Shown piece by piece: positions 54,406 to 62,578 of a stretch of DNA of 64,000 bases; the stretch's first letter is position 1; each line of letters opens with the position of its first letter. A model generated the notes under the pieces. It was not told the origin of the DNA, did no database searches, and was given only the letters and a program-made list of their open reading frames with translations. The DNA lies in the NCBI GenBank assembly GCA_020444265.1, contig JAHLLH010000013.1, positions 41,127 through 105,126 of the forward strand, in the 5' to 3' direction. Made by a program: the position numbers and the translations under genes. The DNA comes from a bacterium. Lineage in GTDB: Bacteria > Electryoneota > Electryoneia > Electryoneales > Electryoneaceae.

Positions 54406-54768
54406 TCAGATGTCGAACGATTCCTTGTCATAATCGCTCACTTCCGGCCGTGGCACCCCCCGCTTCTCGTCCATCTCCCAGATGGTTTCGAGAAGAATAC
54501 GTCCATCATCCGGTGTAACTCGCGAGTAGAGAAAATACTTCCCTGCCCACATGGCGACCAGCTTTCCAGCCTTCAAGGCCGATTCAACTTCCAGCTTGGT
54601 CGACAGCTTGCGGTTTGCTTTTCCCACAACGTACGTTGCCGCACCGAACTCGTTACGGCGCACGATATAATTCGCACCAAGGATCCGCTTGTAATCGTTG
54701 GTGCGGACCCACATCGGTTTGGGTAACCGTCGTTCGTACTTTTTCTTTTTCTTCTGCTCGTCCATCAT
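54406..54768 (-). CDS. Small protein of unknown function with Lys-rich N-terminus
   Basis: A protein of 120 residues that begins MMDEQKKKKKYERRLPKPMW, with no signal peptide or membrane segment. The rest (ANYIVRRNEFGAATYVVGKANRKLSTKLEVESALKAGKLVAMWAGKYFLYSRVTPDDGRILLETIWEMDEKRG) looks like a small alpha/beta domain, not recognised. The charged N-terminus suggests nucleic-acid or ribosome contact, an inference only. The frame is open further upstream, but that part overlaps the divergent SDR gene region; the double ATG at 54768 is the best start. Confidence 0.6.
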   Translation of the reverse strand: MMDEQKKKKKYERRLPKPMWVRTNDYKRILGANYIVRRNEFGAATYVVGKANRKLSTKLEVESALKAGKLVAMWAGKYFLYSRVTPDDGRILLETIWEMDEKRGVPRPEVSDYDKESFDI

Positions 54769-54880
54769 GATTCCCGTGCGTTGACAAGTTGCAACGTACG
54801 CCAACTTGGGGCGGGGGTGCAAGACCGTTGCGGGGCGGTTTCGAAAGCATTTTCCTGAATGTCCAGACAGGGAGAGGACC

Positions 54881-55639
54881 ATGTCCAAGAATGACGTCAA
54901 AACAGTACTGGTAACGGGCGCAACATCGGGTATAGGACGGGCAACGACGATCAAACTGAGTGCTGCCGGCTGGAAGGTCTATGCAACCGGGAGAAAGGCT
55001 TCGGAGCTCGAAGAGTTGGTCCAGGAGGGGCATGCGACGGCATCCATGGTAGTCGAACTGACAAATCCGGATGCGGTGTCAACTCTCGTCGAGGATGTGA
55101 TGGACAAATTCGGACGCCTCGATGGCCTGGTTCACGCCGCCGGGATCCTCACTTCAGGCGGGCTGGACAACGAGAGCGATGAAGGTTTCCTTCGCCTGAT
55201 GGATGTCAATCTCAATGCTTCCTGGTACCTGCTAAAGCGTTCATGGGAGGCACTCAAGGCGACCAAGGGTTCGGCGGTTCTGGTCAGCAGTGTCACTGGG
55301 CTGCGGGCCTTTCCCAACCTCGCCGGCTACTGTGTTTCGAAAGCGGCCGTGGACCAGTTGGTCAGGTGCGCTTCGCTGGACGGTGCGCCGCATGGTATCC
55401 GTGTCAACGGGATCAATCCCGGAGTTGTGGTCACCAATCTGCACAAGGCCGGCGGGATGAACAAGGATGCCTACGGCGGTTTTCTCGAGCACAGCAAATC
55501 CACTCACCCGCTAGGACGAGTCGGTGAAGCCGATGAGGTCGCCGACACTATCGCCTTCCTTCTAGGTGACCAGAGCGGTTGGACGACCGGCATCAGTTTC
55601 CCGATCGATGGCGGCCGTCAACTGACCTGCGCGCGTTAA
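54881..55639 (+). CDS. Short-chain dehydrogenase/reductase
   Basis: A protein of 252 residues, classical SDR size. The nucleotide-binding TGATSGIGRAT is at about residues 13-23, VHAAGI is the NAG-type motif, VSSVTG holds the catalytic Ser, and GYCVSKAAVD holds the Tyr-x-x-x-Lys pair; INPGVVVTN and the C-terminal PIDGGRQLT also fit the family. It is probably an NAD(P)-dependent alcohol or keto reductase; substrate unknown. GGAGAGGA precedes the ATG. The GNAT gene follows after 14 bases. Confidence 0.93.
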   Translation: MSKNDVKTVLVTGATSGIGRATTIKLSAAGWKVYATGRKASELEELVQEGHATASMVVELTNPDAVSTLVEDVMDKFGRLDGLVHAAGILTSGGLDNESDEGFLRLMDVNLNASWYLLKRSWEALKATKGSAVLVSSVTGLRAFPNLAGYCVSKAAVDQLVRCASLDGAPHGIRVNGINPGVVVTNLHKAGGMNKDAYGGFLEHSKSTHPLGRVGEADEVADTIAFLLGDQSGWTTGISFPIDGGRQLTCAR

Positions 55640-55653
55640 CCCGGGAGGCTGGA

Positions 55654-56205
55654 ATGCTGCATGTCGAACGATTGTCCGAGTCCAACCGCGACTCATTCTT
55701 CAATCTTCATTGTGACCGTCATGAGGCGGGTTTCTGCTTCTGCGCGGCATGGGATGTGGAGAGCTGGGACGATTGGGAGGAGCGCAGTGCCGAGGAAAAC
55801 AGAGCCATCCGTGAGCAGCTCTACACGGATGGCATTTATGATGGCTTCCTCGCTTTTGTCGATGGCGAACCGGACCCGGTCGCCTGGATACAAGCAGCAC
55901 CACGTGACTCCATCCCACGTCTCAGCCGTCAATTCAACCTCTCGCAAGACTCAGGCGCTTGGGCGATTGGTTGTCTTCTGATTCGTCCCGACTGGCGCGG
56001 TAAGGGGATTGCCCGCCAGATGCTTACCAACGTGATTGATGAGATCAGCTACAGCGGTGCTTCACGTATCGAAGCCTTCCCCCGTAGCGGTGAGGGTCAC
56101 CCAGCGCATGAACTCTGGAATGGTCCCCTCGCCCTCTACCTCTCGCTCGGATTCGAGGTGGTGCAGGAAGGGGAACCGCGCTGTGTTGTTGCCCTTGAGC
56201 TTTAA
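55654..56205 (+). CDS. GNAT family N-acetyltransferase
   Basis: A protein of 183 residues with the acetyl-CoA-binding motif A in AIGCLLIRPDWRGKGIARQMLTNVI and a C-terminal GPLALYLSLGFEVVQEG, both standard for GNAT. The N-terminus has several cysteines (FNLHCDRH, AGFCFCAAW) seen in a GNAT subgroup annotated as unknown. GGGAGG lies before the ATG. Second gene of the SDR operon; a GC-rich hairpin (GAGGAGG/CCTCCTC) follows the stop. Confidence 0.85.
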   Translation: MLHVERLSESNRDSFFNLHCDRHEAGFCFCAAWDVESWDDWEERSAEENRAIREQLYTDGIYDGFLAFVDGEPDPVAWIQAAPRDSIPRLSRQFNLSQDSGAWAIGCLLIRPDWRGKGIARQMLTNVIDEISYSGASRIEAFPRSGEGHPAHELWNGPLALYLSLGFEVVQEGEPRCVVALEL

Positions 56206-56333
56206 CGAGGAGGGGGGTGCTCCTCCTCCTTCTTAGCCATACCGCAATCCATTCGACCGCATGCTTGACGCGCGCCTTGCCAACACATGTCGTATCTTGT
56301 CCACAGGTGATAACCTGGAAACGAGGATAGGAA

Positions 56334-57101
56334 ATGCGCATTCTGTCGTGGAACGTCAACGGGTACCGTGCAGTCTGGAAGAAAGGCTTCAAAGAATGGC
56401 TGCCTGAGTTGAATACGGATGTCATCGGCATCCAGGAAACCAAGGCCTGGCCGGAGCAGCTGACCGAAGAACAGCTCAATCCGCTCGGCTGGCATAGTGT
56501 CTTCGCGCAGGCAGAAAAGAAGGGATACAGCGGAGTCGCCACCTTCAGTAAAAAAGCCCCCACTTCAACCCAGATCGGCTTCGGCGATCCCCCGTTTGAC
56601 ACCGAGGGTCGAGTGGTTATCACCGAGCACAAGGATGTGCTGCTGGCCAACATTTACTTCCCCAATGGCAAACGCGACAAAACCCGTCTGAAGTACAAGA
56701 TGGATTTCTATGAGAAGACCCTCGATTATTTTAAGGCACTGCGTGACGAAGGTCGGAAGGTAATTGTCTGCGGTGACTACAACACAGCACACAAAGAAAT
56801 CGACCTGGCCCGTCCGAAGGAAAACGCCAAAGTCTCCGGTTTTCTGCCCGAGGAACGCGCCTGGATCGACCGTTGGACGGAAGCCGGATTTGTCGACATC
56901 TTCCGCACGTTCCACCCTGATGAAGCGGAGCAGTATACATGGTGGGACATGGTCACCCGCGCACGTGACCGGAATGTCGGCTGGAGAATTGATTACCACT
57001 TTGTATCAGATACCCTGGCAGATCAGGTAAAGGACGCCTGGATCATGCCCGACATTATGGGATCGGACCATTGCCCGGTCGGAATCGAACTGGACATCTG
57101 A
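56334..57101 (+). CDS. xth: Exodeoxyribonuclease III / AP endonuclease
   Basis: A protein of 255 residues, the usual size. It cuts DNA at abasic sites and removes 3' blocks in base excision repair. Motifs of the exonuclease-endonuclease-phosphatase fold are in order: LSWNVNGYRA (Asn), GIQETKA (Glu), CGDYNTAHKEIDLARP (Asp, Asn), WRIDYHFVS and SDHCPVGIEL (catalytic Asp-His). GATAGGAA precedes the ATG. It stands alone. Confidence 0.96.
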   Translation: MRILSWNVNGYRAVWKKGFKEWLPELNTDVIGIQETKAWPEQLTEEQLNPLGWHSVFAQAEKKGYSGVATFSKKAPTSTQIGFGDPPFDTEGRVVITEHKDVLLANIYFPNGKRDKTRLKYKMDFYEKTLDYFKALRDEGRKVIVCGDYNTAHKEIDLARPKENAKVSGFLPEERAWIDRWTEAGFVDIFRTFHPDEAEQYTWWDMVTRARDRNVGWRIDYHFVSDTLADQVKDAWIMPDIMGSDHCPVGIELDI

Positions 57102-57142
57102 TCCACCACAATCGCTTTCCCACCGAAAGGAGGGGGATCGCC

Positions 57143-57973
57143 ATGCTGAACCGGCTTACTGGACTCGTTGTCACGGCGCTCCTGCTTGTTTCTTCAGCGT
57201 TCGGCGCACCCGAAGAGGTCCTTCCGTCAAGCGGATTGACCATCTCAGGACAGTTTGGTGTCTTCAGTATCACGGGTACCGGATCCGCGACCCCTGGTGC
57301 CTGGGATACCAAAACAGGCTCCATTCCATTTAATGTCACCGAGGATGCCTTGCCTTCGCTGGTTCGTCAGGAACCAGCCAGTCGACTGGGATTCGGATGG
57401 GACTCAAACTCTCTTGCAGTCTTCGGACTCGGCATCGGTTATCGTTTCAATGACCGACTTTTTGCAAGCGTCAATGCGGAGTGGGCGAACAATCGTGAGT
57501 ATGACTCGTACAACGAGTACTACTATGACGACGCTCCAGGCATTCCAAGCGGATTGTACGAGTACCTCGATGAATCGGACTGGATTCAGGCCAGTTTGGC
57601 CCTCTCTGCGGAGTACGCTCCCTTCCAGAAACGCCCCAACATCTTTCTGACAGCCGGGTTAATCTACACTCGGTTTGTAAAGGAGATGGAATACGTTCAG
57701 AGTGGCTGGTATGAAGACGAGTATGTGAGCAATCGTCGTATGTATGACGATGTTGGAGGGGCTTTCGGCTACAGCCTTGGCGCGGGCTACCTGTTCGCAA
57801 GGAAAGCAGGAAGCCGCGAAGCATTCCTCTTGGGCACTTGGACCTACATGCCTTACGGTACTCCGCTTGGTTTCAGTGACGATGCAAGATTTTTCAACCG
57901 ACGGATGGAGATACAACTCGGCGGATTTCGTCTCACAACCGGTATCCGTTTTTTTGTCAGCCAGATTCTGTAG
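57143..57973 (+). CDS. Exported outer-membrane beta-barrel-type protein
   Basis: A protein of 276 residues with a signal peptide (LTGLVVTALLLVSSAFG) and alternating amphipathic strands typical of small outer-membrane barrels (LAVFGLGIGYRFNDRLFASVNAEWANN; NIFLTAGLIYTRFVKEMEY; GGAFGYSLGAGYLFARKAGSREAFLLGTWTYMPYG). The next gene codes for a related protein with the same pattern (LFLTGGIEYTRF, GSTFGVVLGAGLV, SYSPYT). AAAGGAGGGGG precedes the ATG. No family is recognised. Confidence 0.75.
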   Translation: MLNRLTGLVVTALLLVSSAFGAPEEVLPSSGLTISGQFGVFSITGTGSATPGAWDTKTGSIPFNVTEDALPSLVRQEPASRLGFGWDSNSLAVFGLGIGYRFNDRLFASVNAEWANNREYDSYNEYYYDDAPGIPSGLYEYLDESDWIQASLALSAEYAPFQKRPNIFLTAGLIYTRFVKEMEYVQSGWYEDEYVSNRRMYDDVGGAFGYSLGAGYLFARKAGSREAFLLGTWTYMPYGTPLGFSDDARFFNRRMEIQLGGFRLTTGIRFFVSQIL

Positions 57974-58018
57974 GTTAGGTGACACCGACACAACGATGGA
58001 AACCGAGAAGGATCACGC

Positions 58019-58795
58019 ATGAAAGCTGTTCAACGATTCGCATTTTTTGTCACTGCGCTGCTTTTGGCAGCCTCGAGCCAGGCGAAGCTACCTGACAATA
58101 CCTGGTTTATCGGTACCTCGTTCTATGGCTTCGAGCTGAATGGCTCGGGAACCATGTCCACCTTTGACGATCCGGAAACGGAGTTTGATGTGCGCCGGAT
58201 TTATTCGTACGGCATGGTGGATGGAAATGTCCTGACCAACGAAACATCTCTCGGACTCGGCTGGGATGACACTCAGCTGCCAGGGTTTGAACTGCAAGCC
58301 GGGTTCCGTCACAACTGGCGGTTTACTACCCGTCTCGACATGTTCTGGGCCTTGACAAAACGTGCGGACAAATATGGTACTCCCAGTGAAGGTCAAAGCT
58401 CGCTTGTCAAGCAGTCCACCACCTATAAACAGTCGCATGTCCGCGTTATGCTCGACTGGACCCCCTTTGAACCGCTACCGCTCGTCTTCCTCACTGGCGG
58501 GATCGAGTACACGCGGTTTTCCGCACGACTCGAGTTTCACTTCGATCAGTATATCAACAACGAGCCACGTAACCGCGACTACCGGGTCTTCGAGGATGGT
58601 GGATCGACCTTTGGTGTGGTCTTGGGAGCAGGGTTGGTCATCCCCAGCAAATCAACCACCGGGCAGAGTTATGTCGCGTTCACTTACAGCTACAGCCCCT
58701 ATACCAAGGACTGGTTCGCCTGGGACAGCGATATCAACTTCGGCGGTGCCGGGATTGAGCTGGGGTATCGTTGGTTCCTGCCGGGAGATGAGTAA
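58019..58795 (+). CDS. Exported outer-membrane beta-barrel-type protein, paralogue of the preceding gene
   Basis: A protein of 258 residues with a signal peptide (FAFFVTALLLAASSQA) and a barrel-like body (TSLGLGWDDTQLPGFELQAGFRHNWRFTTRLDMFWAL; GAGIELGYRWFLPGDE). It shares layout and several segments with the gene upstream, 45 bases away, so the two form a tandem pair. AAGGA is placed before the ATG. A perfect terminator follows. Function unknown. Confidence 0.75.
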   Translation: MKAVQRFAFFVTALLLAASSQAKLPDNTWFIGTSFYGFELNGSGTMSTFDDPETEFDVRRIYSYGMVDGNVLTNETSLGLGWDDTQLPGFELQAGFRHNWRFTTRLDMFWALTKRADKYGTPSEGQSSLVKQSTTYKQSHVRVMLDWTPFEPLPLVFLTGGIEYTRFSARLEFHFDQYINNEPRNRDYRVFEDGGSTFGVVLGAGLVIPSKSTTGQSYVAFTYSYSPYTKDWFAWDSDINFGGAGIELGYRWFLPGDE

Positions 58796-58882
58796 ACAGA
58801 AGGGGATTCCCTCTCGGCACTGCGGTTCCAGCACGTGACCGGAAGTAAAACACAAACAACGAATTGTCCGGGCCATCCATAC

Positions 58883-58916
58883 AAAAAAGCCCTCGCTGCA
58901 TGCAGCGAGGGCTTTT
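58883..58916. terminator. Strong bidirectional terminator
   Basis: A 24-base perfect palindrome with arms GCCCTCGCTGCA / TGCAGCGAGGGC, with AAAAAA before it and TTTTC after it. Confidence 0.92.
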
Positions 58917-58934
58917 CAATTATTTCACCATCAC

Positions 58935-59221
58935 TCAATTCACCATCAGGCGCATCCCGAAGGTTTCGTAGGCGCTCATGTTCTGGATGCTCTCGTGTGT
59001 GGCACTGAGGGGGCGACGAGAATCAGGGCGTCCGGGACGGAATCGCCGTGCGCTCCACTCTTCCGAAGCATCTCGCCCAAAAAGTACAGGTCCACCACCT
59101 TGAGAGTGGTAGCTGGGTGCATGTAAACCGTCCTCCATTTCCAGGAGGCGTGGCCGTCCTTCGCCGGGATATGCAGGCAGTGGAAGGGATCCTCCACCGC
59201 CGCTGGGGCGCGCGTCAAGGC
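58935..59221 (-). pseudogene. Frame-shifted gene fragment
   Basis: Two minus-strand frames each read like part of a protein. The first (59221 downwards) gives DPFHCLHIPAKDGHASWKW, YMHPATTLKVVDLYFLGEML and DALILVAP, then loses sense; the second takes over near 59005 with SATHESIQNMSAYETFGMRL and a stop at 58935. A one-base shift near 59000-59010 would join them into a C-terminal fragment of about 95 residues. The 5' part is missing. The protein family was not recognised. It could also be chance, so confidence is low. Confidence 0.35.
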
Positions 59222-59229
59222 GACGGCCC

Positions 59230-59480
59230 GGGCGTGTGTTTCGCCGTTTCATGTCGGGCTCCGCAGTTAGGTCAGGGGTCGCGGTGCTCCGGCGATCCTC
59301 CCACTCGGTTCGTCGGGATACGGGGGGCTCCGGTTCGGGAAAGCGGGGGGTCTGCCAGGGTTTGCTTTCAACAACCGACCGTATCCCGAGGGGACGCGTG
59401 TTTTATCACGCGTGCCCCACGGTAGGGGCTCGATCTCCGTGGGGTCGTACGAACGGTGGACGACCGCCGGAACATCTCAC
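59230..59480. other. GC-rich non-coding stretch with nested inverted repeats
   Basis: Within the 850-base gene-poor gap, this part holds CGGGATACGG (59314) paired with CCGTATCCCG (59379), ACGCGTG/CACGCGT (59394, 59407) and CCCCACGG/CCGTGGGG (59415, 59437). No convincing reading frame on either strand. It may be another palindrome island or a structured RNA; 59481-59584 shows nothing. Confidence 0.5.
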
Positions 59481-59584
59481 TCTCTCTCATCGGCATTCTT
59501 CAAGCTGAACTTGAATGATCGTGACTTGTCGTCTCGAGAGAACGCCCGACTATCCTGTAGAACTGCTTTTAACTCCAGTATAAA

Positions 59585-59611
59585 CAAGAAAACCCGGCCA
59601 TAAGCCGGGTT
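59585..59611 (-). terminator. Terminator of the DUF2461 gene
   Basis: AACCCGGC / GCCGGGTT with a 5-base loop, followed on the minus strand by TTTTCTTG. Confidence 0.85.
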
Positions 59612-59645
59612 GAAGTTTTTCGCCTCATCACTCGAGACATTCTGC

Positions 59646-60359
59646 TCAGGCGATTGAACTCCAGACTGTTTCGACCTCGTCGAACGGTGCAACCAGCTCA
59701 CCGTTCAACCGTTTGAGACGCTCCGCTAACACGTGCATCGGCGAGGACATGAAATACCAGGCGGGCAACATCGCGGCAACCGCTGCAAAGATTTCTTTCT
59801 CGATGTTTTCCCCTTCATCGGCACGAGGTGTTGTATACAGCACGAGATCTTTTGCCTGTACCAGCTCCAGAACCGGATCGGGAATATCATCGTAGAGCGG
59901 TTTTTTGTACGCATTGCCGATGTGAGTTCGCAGGCCACCAAACGTAGACATCGATTCGATGTAACGTTCCCACGTTTCGTGATGGTCTACCAGGTTGCGT
60001 CGCCATGCGTGCAAATCATCCCGTTTCGGGGAGCCGATCATGCAACCGCTCGACCACCCTTCACGACTCAGCCCGAAAAAAATCACCGCCTGACCCACGC
60101 CGAAGCTGCACCAGACATGTTCCTTGTAGGGGGCAGCATCGGGGCTGAAACGGATATCCTTGTTGATCCGGCTTATCTTCGGTTTGCCACTCAACTCGGG
60201 TAGCAGCGCCGTGACAGGTTCATGCAGAGTCTGCGCCAACTCCTTGAAAGGGTCACGCAGAACCGTTTCGTATCGTTTCCGGTTCTGGTCGAACCACTCT
60301 TTAGTGTTGTTATCCCACAACTCAGCCATGAACTGCCAAGCTTCCTTGCCCAGCGGCAT
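59646..60359 (-). CDS. DUF2461 protein
   Basis: A protein of 237 residues with the DUF2461 (TIGR02453) pattern: FMAELWDNNTKEWFDQNRKRYETVLRDPFKEL, then KISRINKDIRFSPDAAPYKEHVW. The function is unknown. It is paralogous to 61699-62424; both share WF..NR.RYE, DL..WRRNL, GYK/AYKKPL.D.IP and the C-terminal LN...APFxxxxxVW. Last gene of the ArsR-AHSA1-VOC run, 8 bases after the VOC stop. Confidence 0.88.
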   Translation of the reverse strand: MPLGKEAWQFMAELWDNNTKEWFDQNRKRYETVLRDPFKELAQTLHEPVTALLPELSGKPKISRINKDIRFSPDAAPYKEHVWCSFGVGQAVIFFGLSREGWSSGCMIGSPKRDDLHAWRRNLVDHHETWERYIESMSTFGGLRTHIGNAYKKPLYDDIPDPVLELVQAKDLVLYTTPRADEGENIEKEIFAAVAAMLPAWYFMSSPMHVLAERLKRLNGELVAPFDEVETVWSSIA

Positions 60360-60367
60360 GCAACCTC

Positions 60368-60724
60368 CTATCCTTTGTAGATGCCGTTCACATTGCCTTC
60401 CGGATCAGCGTAGAGAGCAAAGGTAACCATGTCGGGAATCTCAGTGGGCGGAATAACCACTTTGCCCCCCGCCGCCACCACTTTTTCCAGGGTTGCATCG
60501 AGGTCAGGAACCATGCAGTAGATACGGTTTCCGGTGGGTTCCTCAGGCATCATCGCCGCACCAACAGCACCATCTGCACCGCCGTTCTCTTTCGGGTTTA
60601 CGAGTCCGTATCCACCCATCTCTTCGATCGGGAGGATGGTCCAATCGAAGACGTTCTGGTAGAAGTTCTGTAGCTTTTTTGCGTCCTTGCCAATGATCTC
60701 GAAGTAGTTTACAGGTGCGGCCAT
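60368..60724 (-). CDS. VOC (glyoxalase-fold) family protein
   Basis: A protein of 118 residues with one VOC module pair: MAAPVNYFEIIGKDAKKLQNFYQNVFDWTI, then NRIYCMVPDLDATLEKVVAAGGKVVIPPTEIPDMVTFALYADPEGNVNGIY. Members bind a divalent metal and act on small substrates or confer resistance; the role here is unknown. GGAGG lies before the ATG. Third gene of the ArsR-led cluster. Confidence 0.9.
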   Translation of the reverse strand: MAAPVNYFEIIGKDAKKLQNFYQNVFDWTILPIEEMGGYGLVNPKENGGADGAVGAAMMPEEPTGNRIYCMVPDLDATLEKVVAAGGKVVIPPTEIPDMVTFALYADPEGNVNGIYKG

Positions 60725-60820
60725 GGGGGTGGCCTCCTCTCTTGAGTGGGCTGTCTGGCCCACGTGCGTGCTCGGCTCTGTATGCAGTGGGTCCCCACAG
60801 TGGACCCCTTCATCGTTTTC

Positions 60821-61273
60821 TTATCCCGGTGGGCTGTCCAGCCAGGGGTCGCGTCCTGGATCGCCACCTGCCGCGGCGATCTGAAGACGTTCCAAGTAGT
60901 GAGTCCACCCGATGTCGTAATGCTCGCGGCCCTCGGGAAGCTGGCTGTGCACCACGCGAACACGTGTCCCGCTACCTTCCGGGGTAAGAGTTATCTCGAC
61001 TCGTGTGCTACCGGGCGGCATGTCGGGGTCGTTTTCATGGCCATAGGTGTAGACGACTCGATTCGGTGGATCCACTTCAACGAACTCGCCCACCTCAATG
61101 TGGCTGGGAATCACGACCACACGGTAGATCCCACCCGGCTTCGGATCGGCTGTCGCTTCGATCCCCAGCCAACTCAGCAGTTTCTTCGATTGGGTGAAAT
61201 AAGGGAAGACAATTTCCGGGTCCGCCTCGATGAAGATCTCTTTACGAATGGTTTTGCCTGCCTGTTGGCTCAT
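60821..61273 (-). CDS. AHSA1/SRPBCC domain protein
   Basis: A protein of 150 residues of the START-like SRPBCC superfamily: IRKEIFIEADPEIVFPYFTQSKKLLSWLGIEATADPKPGGIYRV, then PPNRVVYTYGHEND and ITLTPEGSGTRVRVVHSQLPEGREHYDIGWTHYLERLQ. The fold holds a hydrophobic ligand pocket; the ligand is unknown. In many bacteria this domain is co-transcribed with an ArsR regulator, as here. The ATG two bases after the arsR stop is preferred over an overlapping TTG. Confidence 0.9.
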   Translation of the reverse strand: MSQQAGKTIRKEIFIEADPEIVFPYFTQSKKLLSWLGIEATADPKPGGIYRVVVIPSHIEVGEFVEVDPPNRVVYTYGHENDPDMPPGSTRVEITLTPEGSGTRVRVVHSQLPEGREHYDIGWTHYLERLQIAAAGGDPGRDPWLDSPPG

Positions 61274-61275
61274 CG

Positions 61276-61611
61276 TCAACCGTCCTCGTTCCGTTTCCGC
61301 ATCGCCTCACGTTCCGCGAGGCGTTTGATCTCCCCCAACCCCGCCTCCCAGTAGTTCTCGAGGTAGCTGCGCAGCTCCTCAATCCGTTCCGGCCGGGCCC
61401 GGTAGAGGCGTTTCGTCCCTACCCGGTGTTCCTCCACCAGATTGGCATCACGCAGCACCCTTAGATGACGCGAAATCGCGGGCCGTGTAACAGGGAAATG
61501 GGCAGCAATGTCCCCAGCAGGGAGCTCTTCGTCCCAAACGAGACGCAAGATCGCCCTTCGTGTCGGATCAGCGAGCGCCAGCAACGGTTCATCGGGTTCG
61601 TGCTTCATCAT
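61276..61611 (-). CDS. ArsR family transcriptional regulator
   Basis: A protein of 111 residues with a winged helix-turn-helix: ALADPTRRAILRLVWDEELPAGDIAAHFPVTRPAISRHLRVLRDANLVEEHRVGTKRLYRA. The metal-binding ELCVCDL cysteines of classical ArsR are missing, so it belongs to the non-metal group (SdpR-like) usually paired with AHSA1 proteins. It probably represses its own operon through the inverted repeat just upstream. Confidence 0.93.
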   Translation of the reverse strand: MMKHEPDEPLLALADPTRRAILRLVWDEELPAGDIAAHFPVTRPAISRHLRVLRDANLVEEHRVGTKRLYRARPERIEELRSYLENYWEAGLGEIKRLAEREAMRKRNEDG

Positions 61612-61631
61612 GGCGAGAGTTTAACAGGATT

Positions 61632-61652
61632 GTTACGTAACCGCAAGGTTAC
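61632..61652. promoter_or_regulatory. Predicted ArsR operator
   Basis: The inverted repeat GTAACC-GCAA-GGTTAC overlaps a second palindrome, GTTACGTAAC, 21-41 bases before the arsR start codon. Position and symmetry fit an autoregulatory site. Confidence 0.5.
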
Positions 61653-61698
61653 AAAGTTTCGCGGCGATAAAAACTGGAGTTCAGGATCGAGTAGCATC

Positions 61699-62424
61699 TC
61701 ATACTGTACGAACCGCATCCCACACCGGCTCGATGAACTCGAAGGGGGCGATAATGGTCTCGTTCAGTTCGCTTAGACGATCCCGAAGTTGGGGTGGCGC
61801 CACCGTGGCAAAGAGGTAAGCGGGCAGAAAGCGGGCCAGGGCGGCGAGGGCTTCGGCTTCGGGTGGACCATCGAAGGAAGCGCGACGTGGTTGCATCACC
61901 CACGCCAGCTTGGTTTGGACCAGTTCGAACATATCTTCGGGGATATTGTCCAGCAATGGGGTCTTGTAGCCGTTTGCCGATGGGGTCTGCACACCTCCTG
62001 ATGCCTCAAGGGCAGCGATGTAGCGTCGCCAACGATCCGCATTCCCGATCAGGTTTCGTCGCCAATCGAGCAAGTCATTCTTCTTCGCACCAACCACTTT
62101 GCATCCGGCCGCCCAGCCTTCTGGACCAACCGAAACCCACAACTCCGCTGGTTTCCCGACCCCCGCCTTCAACCACATGTGCCGTTTGTAGATCGGCTTC
62201 TCTTTGTGGAAACGGAGATCGTTGTAGATGCGCGACAATCGTGGTGCAGTCGTCACCTCGGGCAGGATGAGGCTCAACGGAAAGGCAATCGCTTCGGCGA
62301 GCTGCTTCATCGGCTGCCGCAGCTCATTTTCATAGCGGTCACGGTTCTCCTCGAACCACCCCTTGTCGCGGTTGTGCGCTTCGAGATCACGCATGTACGC
62401 AAAAGTCTGCTGCCCGATACTCAT
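61699..62424 (-). CDS. DUF2461 protein, second copy
   Basis: A protein of 241 residues. The DUF2461 pattern is clear: AYMRDLEAHNRDKGWFEENRDRYENELRQPMKQL and RLSRIYNDLRFHKEKPIYKRHMW, with a DL..WRRNL stretch shared with the copy at 59646. The two copies flank the ArsR-AHSA1-VOC genes, which suggests duplication in the same cluster. GGAGGGTGG lies before the ATG at 62424. It is divergent from the GNAT gene, sharing about 150 bases. Function unknown. Confidence 0.85.
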   Translation of the reverse strand: MSIGQQTFAYMRDLEAHNRDKGWFEENRDRYENELRQPMKQLAEAIAFPLSLILPEVTTAPRLSRIYNDLRFHKEKPIYKRHMWLKAGVGKPAELWVSVGPEGWAAGCKVVGAKKNDLLDWRRNLIGNADRWRRYIAALEASGGVQTPSANGYKTPLLDNIPEDMFELVQTKLAWVMQPRRASFDGPPEAEALAALARFLPAYLFATVAPPQLRDRLSELNETIIAPFEFIEPVWDAVRTV

Positions 62425-62578
62425 CCACCCTCCGGAATCTGCCTCAAATCTGACAGATTGCTTCGGGAGATGCAAGCGCCCAACCGTATCGGTAGCAGAG
62501 CAAGTCCTTGCAGACCATCTTCCCCGCCATCCTTCCCCCACGTATATTCCGTCAGCATGCATCAGGAGATGAAGAATC

